A stretch of 64,000 bases of DNA from Malachius bipustulatus (Eukaryota; Arthropoda; Insecta; Coleoptera; Melyridae): NCBI GenBank assembly GCA_910589415.1, contig OU342631.1:4464001-4528000 (forward strand). Reading direction: 5' to 3'. Below, in pieces: positions 58,162-64,000 of this stretch. The notes below the pieces were generated by a model that searched no databases, was not told the origin of the DNA, and saw nothing but the letters and a program-made list of their open reading frames with translations. The position numbers were made by a program, and so were the translations under genes. How positions within the stretch are numbered: the first letter of the stretch is position 1; every line of letters starts with the position of its first letter.

Positions 58162-58272
58162 TATAGTGTGAAACAAGTGCACAAAGTAGCATATTTCTCA
58201 TGAGTGTGAAAATTCACACACACGCATTTCACACCGTGAGAAATTGCTTTGGTGCACGTGTGTCACACTATA
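58162..58272. repeat. 111-bp imperfect hairpin (TATAGTGTGA...TCACACTATA)
   Basis: The outer 10 bases are perfect complements. Pairing continues with bulges through gtgcac, aaag-agc-atttctca and tgagtgtga / tcacac near the loop. It could be a very short MITE or the root of a structured RNA. No copy is seen elsewhere in the window. Confidence 0.65.
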
Positions 58273-59600
58273 CTTTTCCTACGAGCATAACAAGACAATT
58301 TTTTATCCAATGAAACTTTAAATACTGTTTAAAAAGCGACTGTTTTACCCATCACTATTATTGTTGTCATCGAATGTTATCTATTTTATAAATCTTACAT
58401 AGTGCTTAGTCTATGGTTTGGACTACATTGATTGCTACTTTTTATACGGTAATCAAATTAACTGCAAAACTGTACGGTAAAGAACTTTGGGTATGCCTTA
58501 TGTCACTTTCCCGCACACTTTTATAAACGTGAGAAATCTTATAGTTTGCGTACAAATAACGATGCGTAAAGTGGTACTTTGTATAGTTATCGTAGGAAAA
58601 TCACATGTACGCCTTCTTTTGGAAAGTAGCAATGAATTTCATGGTTTGCTATGACAAGGACAGACAGATAATCAACGGTTGTTGTAAAACGTAAATTTTC
58701 AAAAGCTTTTGCTCAACCTGATGCTAATTTGGCACAACCTTTTTATTCGGCATCAAAGAACTTTAAATAACTTCCTCGTCATTCAATACGGATTATAATC
58801 GGGCATCTGACCAGCTGATTGCATCTGTAGGAAAGCAGATCAGTGACCCAATCAGAGCACGCATGTACATTGATACGATTGATTAGTGCAACTGACTGGA
58901 CATGGGAATGTAGAATACGTAAATTCGGAGCTCCGCAGGCTCACAGCATCTGATGCGGTTCGTTATCTCTGAACTGAATAGTTGAATGGAAGTCCCGTTC
59001 ACAATACTCCTAAAAATGAGACTGCATCTCTGCAAGGTCCATGCAGTGATATCTTATCTCGTCCTATACACAAGGGCAACATAAACCACTAAAGTACTGT
59101 CAGTTTGAGTAGCTGACTAATCGATCAAGTGGTAGCCGCAGGAGGAGAACAGCTGAACAGACAGAGAGCAACAGTGCCTCTCCAAGAGCAATTACCCGAA
59201 GAGTCTCTGAATAATCACCCAAACAGAGGCTTAATAACCATGTCTGTAGTAAGGAGGGAGATAGGGATGGCTTGTCTAGGCCAGCAGGTCCAGATATCGG
59301 TAGCGGTTAGGCTCTAAGATAACAACCTAAGGTTTAGGTTTGGGTGATCACCACTGCGGAAAGAGGCTGGCGGTGACTTAGCTAAGCACTAAAGGGAGAC
59401 AAAGGGGAGTTTAGACGCGGCAGGGATGGCAGCAGATGTCCCCGAGGAGTTCCTGACCGTAATTAATGGCCGCAGCCGCCTGTGCTGAGCGTTTCGCACG
59501 TTCCTCGATAACCGATCCAGACGTGACCGCTGGTGCTATCAAGGGAAGAATTCCGCCCTCGTCACTCGCTGTGAGATTAACACTTTAATAAATTCACAGG
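58273..59600. other. Non-coding stretch, GC-richer from 58640
   Basis: 58640-59600 is balanced to GC-rich and single-copy in the window. A frame at 59129-59317 shows no recognised motif and starts at GTG. It is a candidate regulatory or intronic block. Confidence 0.4.
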
Positions 59601-62600
59601 CAAACTCACAGTAACACCTCTTTTAGCGCGTTTTTATAGAACAAGTTATGGATCACTGATAACTTCATTTCTTTGATCAGATTTATCAAAACTCATTCAT
59701 GAAAAAATATCTACGAATCTCTCTGAATTGATTCGATTATGAAGCATTCAGTTGACACTAACCTTTCCAAGTTTATCGTTGCTGTAATTCTTATACAGGT
59801 TTAATGATCATTAATCTTTCTTTTTTTCTAACTCACTAAAGTCAGCACTCAGCAGAGATTCAGCATCTTAAATTTCACTCCTAAATACTATAGTTCAAAT
59901 TAATTCCATTAAAACATGTAAAATCAGATATTTGAACGTAACAGGGAAGATCACAAAATGTCGAAAAATAATGTACATACCTACTAATTATTATGATAAG
60001 GTTACTTAGAATAAAAATTGTGATAAAAGTCTTCAGGCAATGTAAAGATACCTTCACTCCACGCACCTCTATATTATCTTCATCAACGTAAACTGAAAGT
60101 TTACATAAAGTTCTAAAATAAAGGATTAGGTAACGAAGTTTCCTCCTTTTAATAGAAGCACGATCCTTGCGGTTCACTGTGACGTCCATGACCCAATCCG
60201 GGAATGCTCCTATCGCAAGCGGCGGGAGCGTTGAATGTGACCGGCATAGAATAACCATTACCGAGTGGTGAGCAGCGAGATGCCTGGCCGCGGTAGATTA
60301 GGGCCGTGGAGGTGTTTATTCTGCGCCGTTTAGCTAAACAGGTCGTGAAGCAGCATGTGGTGGAGTTGGGGGTGGTGAAAGCATCCCCCTTCTGCCCCTA
60401 ATGCACTTCCAGGGAAGGATTAACCGTTAACTGAAACTCAAGCCTTTGTGAGTTGGTCTCCTGATTTTTGAATATTCCTCAAGAGAGTTAGATAGTCTGC
60501 ATAGCAGGATTTAAATTGAATTCGGAAACTCGATGTTTTTTTTTTGTTTATTAGACTTGAAATCATAAAATTCACACACATACTAAGCTCTACTTACATT
60601 AATTTAATTTGTCATTTTTTAACCTGCCTGGCATGGCTTTAGTGTACAATATTGGTCGAGTAATCATGCAGAAAGCTCCATTATGGAGTGTCGTGACTCG
60701 GAAATCTTGTAATTTTGAGTTTGTCACCAGAAGTTCAATCATACGCTTTAACAGACTGCAAACTCCTTAATTGTATCAAATATTTGCAGATATCATCATT
60801 TATTGTGAAGAGACATTTCCTTGTTTTTTTGGAAAAATTGTTGCGAAAACGCCCACAATACGTTAATAGATGGCTAAAGTTTGAAGAAAATCGAATTTTC
60901 TCATTCGATTGCAAAAGAGGTCACCCAATTGTGAATTGTTCAAAGCGTTTCCAAAGTGATGGCAATGTCTTCATCTGTTAGGAGATTGTTATCACCATTG
61001 CGTTATTTAAAAACATTTTTACTGACACAAAACCCGTTCCAACCTGGAAAATTAACCTCTGTGTGTGGCTATACCTTTTTTTGCCTTGCAACAATAAATG
61101 TTTTAACGGTGAATCGACGACGTTATGTGTGAATTCTTGTTGAATTCTTTTTTATTTTCTAACGATTTATATCAAAAGAAGCTTGACATGGAAGAAATTA
61201 TCATATTAAAAATTTCTAAAGTGAAAATCCGATATCAATTTCTTTACGTGTAGCAAATCAAATAAATAGTTCTGTGTCAAGTACATTCTATAATTTACTA
61301 CTTACCTAATTTATAATCTTTCGTTGCAGACTTTCACATTTCTTGCGATATTTATTGAAAGTCTATCGATTTTATGTCACTGGTAAAATTTTTTGTTCAA
61401 ATCCGGAGAGACAAAAAGGAGAAAAGACTTCGAATTGGAGAAGTCTCCAAGTCGCCAATCCTAATTATCGCCGAGAGTTCAATGGGATATTTATTATAAT
61501 GAAGAACTAAAATCTCCAATGGTAGAAGTTCAGTCGAGTCCTGAGGGAATTTGCCAGAACGGAATTGTTTGATTTTAATACTGTCGTTAACAGCTTGGAA
61601 ACTGCAATTGATTCTCAGGGAAGAAGTTACTAGACTCTTATTGTTATTACACTGCAGCCAAAGCAGAAAATCTATTCTCTGGTGGTGTTACCATGATGAT
61701 CATAATAAACTTTCGGAAAACTCCCATAAGCCTTGTTCGATATTTTACAATATCATTGGCATTCTGGATTCCACTGAGCTATCGATGAAATAATTTATCC
61801 GCAATAAGATCTCAAATTTTGTGGTGATTTTGAAATTAGTCGTCTCATTCCAAATGCTGGGTTTTATGTTATGTGCTCACCTAATTTCAAACCAATACAC
61901 CTTAATAATAAAATGAGAGTATTTAAAAATAATTCCGTTAGAAATCACTCAAAGTCATTCAGGAGTGATTGCTTTTCTTGTTTAAAAAAAGTCGTGATAA
62001 ATTAATTTGTCCTTGAATAGTTGGCTATGGAAATTAATACATATATTTCGTAACAGCTTACCAATCCAACTATTTGAATCCGAAAAAGATGATTGATCAA
62101 AATAACTTTTTCTCTGTTTCGGTGATTATTTCTCGTTTGACGCCGGTTTCCGTCAAGTATTACTCTCTAATGGAGAATATATTGGAGGAGGCACCAATTC
62201 TTAGAGCATCTCAACTCGTTTTGCTGTGATGATCGTGGACGAATTAGCAGATGCTTTGTTGTAGTTCAAGAAATTTTCTATTTTTCTGACAAGATACTCA
62301 ATGGAAATAATCTCCTGGGAATCCTGAAAATTATGTCAATGACATGCACGTTACGTCTAGAGAAACTAATCAAGCTGACTAAACTTTTATTTCTGGTGTC
62401 AATTGATGGACCGTGTGCAGCGGAAACTAATTCTGATTGTGCTTAAGTTTAGCATAGCAAATCTTTGAACTGGCATGTGATTTCGTGTTTGGTTGGCATT
62501 GATTAAACTCATCTTTTCGATAGCTTTTTCGTGTCCAAGTTTTCGTGATAATTATATTATGCGCTCAGTTGCGATCTTTATAATATTACCAACATTTTCG

Positions 62601-62849
62601 GTCTTCGCGTTTTTATAGACACTATATATTATTGTTTTTTACAACGTGAAAACAATACTTTTTCTTAAAGTCTCTTTGACTTGTGAGAGGTGAGATTAAG
62701 GATTTTAAAATAATTAAAACCTTCGGATTATGAAAGGAAGCAGGCGTTGTTAATCTCGTTCTAACTAGAAGAGCGCACTATCTGTACTGGCCGATAGTGC
62801 ATTTACCCTCTAATGATCATTAAACGACTAGGTTTAAAAGAAGCTCGTA
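59601..62849. other. Mostly AT-rich non-coding stretch
   Basis: 60140-60440 is GC-richer and unique. Frames at 59881-60258 (minus), 60715-60981 and 61551-61793 lack known motifs. A short stem gcactatc / gatagtgc at 62775-62800 is too short for a microRNA precursor. Confidence 0.4.
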
Positions 62850-64000
62850 TAAAGTAGGTGCAGTGTCCCGTAATATGATCCACAAGTCATTAGTAGCAAG
62901 ACTGTTCATTAAAAATTTGACTACATCTTGCAGAAGGGCAACAAACAACACCTAACACCTCTTTCAGAGGTTGTAAATCGGGACTGGGGGCTAAAATAAC
63001 ACGAGGGGATTGTAATCTAGCTGCTGTGCTAGGAGAATAATTATAAAGGGAGCGCTCACTTCCGAGCGACGATAATCAAATTAGGCCGTCCGATGAACCG
63101 ATGAGGGATACTCAGGGCCATTTACTAGCCCTCTGTTGGGCTACTGCTACCACATTAGGTTTAATAGAAAGGAGGACGGTGGAGAGACGAACGTACCGGA
63201 CCATATTTCCTCAGCCTCCTAACAACATTATCTCCGCCTATTTAACGTTCTCACACTAATTTATAAATTCATTCCCTGAAAGAGGAGAAATGAGTTGTCA
63301 GAGTGGTGTTTTTGTAGGCCTAATAGCCTTAATGAAGGCATACAAATAGCCGCTCATCGGATGAAGTACTGCAGGCGGTTTTTTAGAATGACGCTCGTGG
63401 TGGGGCTAGCACGGTAAGGGCTCCCGGCGCGAATAGAGGCAACGAATGCCGTAACGATGATGTCAGTGTAAAGTGCCGTCATCAGGATAACCGCGGCAAT
63501 TTGTCTCCGCGATTACTTCATCCTAAGGGCGCCGGCAGGTGCTTGCATTGCTTCTTACTCTGGCGTGCTTCACCGCGTTTCGACAAATGTAAAGACGCAT
63601 TTGCATTCATGGATGAATGAATCATTTTTTATGAAACACATCTTTCGTCCATATCCAAATATTTTTATTGAAAATTGATAATATTCAAAATCAAATCCTA
63701 CAAAATTCCACACAGGATTTCAAATAAAATCAATCTCGACGGTCGCGCTGCCCCTTGTTTGACCAAACATATAGCTCGCTTCTATAGGTACACAGTTGCT
63801 GTTTGATTTATTAAAGTTACTCCGAGCCGGGTCAAGTGTAACGTTCTGTTATACGAAAGTGTTCTGGGAAGATAAATCAGATGGCATTAATCAGCATGGA
63901 GCTAGCAGGTGATCGAACAGAATCTCTGGATATTCAAATGTAGTTAGACTCAGATCATAGAACAGATTCTCGCTTCTGTGAGAATATTGAATGGTCATGT
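62850..64000. other. Non-coding stretch with a GC-rich block (62850-63620)
   Basis: The block is unique in the window, of balanced to high GC, and free of repeats. It has stop codons in all frames, so it is a good candidate for conserved non-coding DNA. 63621-64000 is AT-richer with no gene. Confidence 0.4.

Noticed and set aside
62775..62800. microRNA-like stem
   Set aside because: Only 8 bp of stem with no extended pairing.
1..64000. CRISPR array, bacterial operons, rRNA genes or a phage/integron-like system
   Set aside because: No regularly spaced short direct repeats, no tightly packed frames with ribosome-binding sites and no rRNA-like sequence were seen. All features fit animal nuclear DNA.

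Overview
The window reads as a gene-poor, AT-rich piece of an animal nuclear genome, most probably an insect. The evidence is the transposon mix: Ty3/gypsy elements primed at TGGCGC-type sites, Jockey-like LINEs, Tc1/mariner relics, and many TA-flanked foldback elements ending in CAGGGTG. There is no bacterial-style gene packing. A beetle is only a guess. No complete host protein-coding gene, rRNA, CRISPR array or convincing tRNA gene was found. Most short open frames here are chance frames or frames inside repeat arms.

Layout. 76-1899 is a young, internally deleted Ty3/gypsy element with matching LTRs, a 5-bp target duplication and an intact integrase frame. 1905-9700 is non-coding, with two old foldback elements (5214-5996, 7170-7678). 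9708-11113 is a duplicated foldback repeat that received a solo LTR (9861-10488). 11395-12985 is a dead Jockey-like LINE. 14316-15198 is an almost perfect 883-bp palindrome. 19559-21721 is a 2.2-kb terminal-inverted-repeat element. 22270-22745 is a Tc1/mariner transposase relic. 24763-27535 holds three further repeats, one with a transposase N-terminal stub. 28210-28297 is a hairpin with a hammerhead-like core. 33160-36590 holds repeat copies and two more transposase relics. 40065-44335 is a cluster: palindrome, hAT-type MITE with an 8-bp duplication, degenerate gypsy, palindrome. 49018-49890 is a nested palindrome beside a tRNA-like fragment. 51413-52291 is a TIR element with a GC-rich core. 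54907-55560 (minus) is a LINE RNase H tail. 56073-57873 is a rearranged Osvaldo-like LTR element whose two ends both appear to be the U5 end of the LTR. 58162-58272 is a 111-bp hairpin.

Between these, stretches of higher GC and low repeat content recur (about 2100-3000, 4060-4710, 6120-6440, 16000-16570, 18060-18520, 23760-23960, 29145-31020, 38560-39800, 45230-45590, 48150-48460, 58640-59600, 60140-60440, 62850-63620). They lack convincing coding frames and are the best places to look for conserved regulatory DNA or isolated exons. Two places might belong to host genes: a possible terminal exon at 44618-44934 and a possible 66-bp exon on the minus strand at 23843-23908.

The gypsy copies at 76-1899 and 41846-42984 share an integrase sub-lineage (a PW-x-K-[IL]-GCD motif) and are both internally deleted. 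Recurrent foldback elements with 200-390 bp arms dominate the rest and would make strong hairpins if transcribed. All identifications are by eye from translated motifs and repeat structure. No database search was run.
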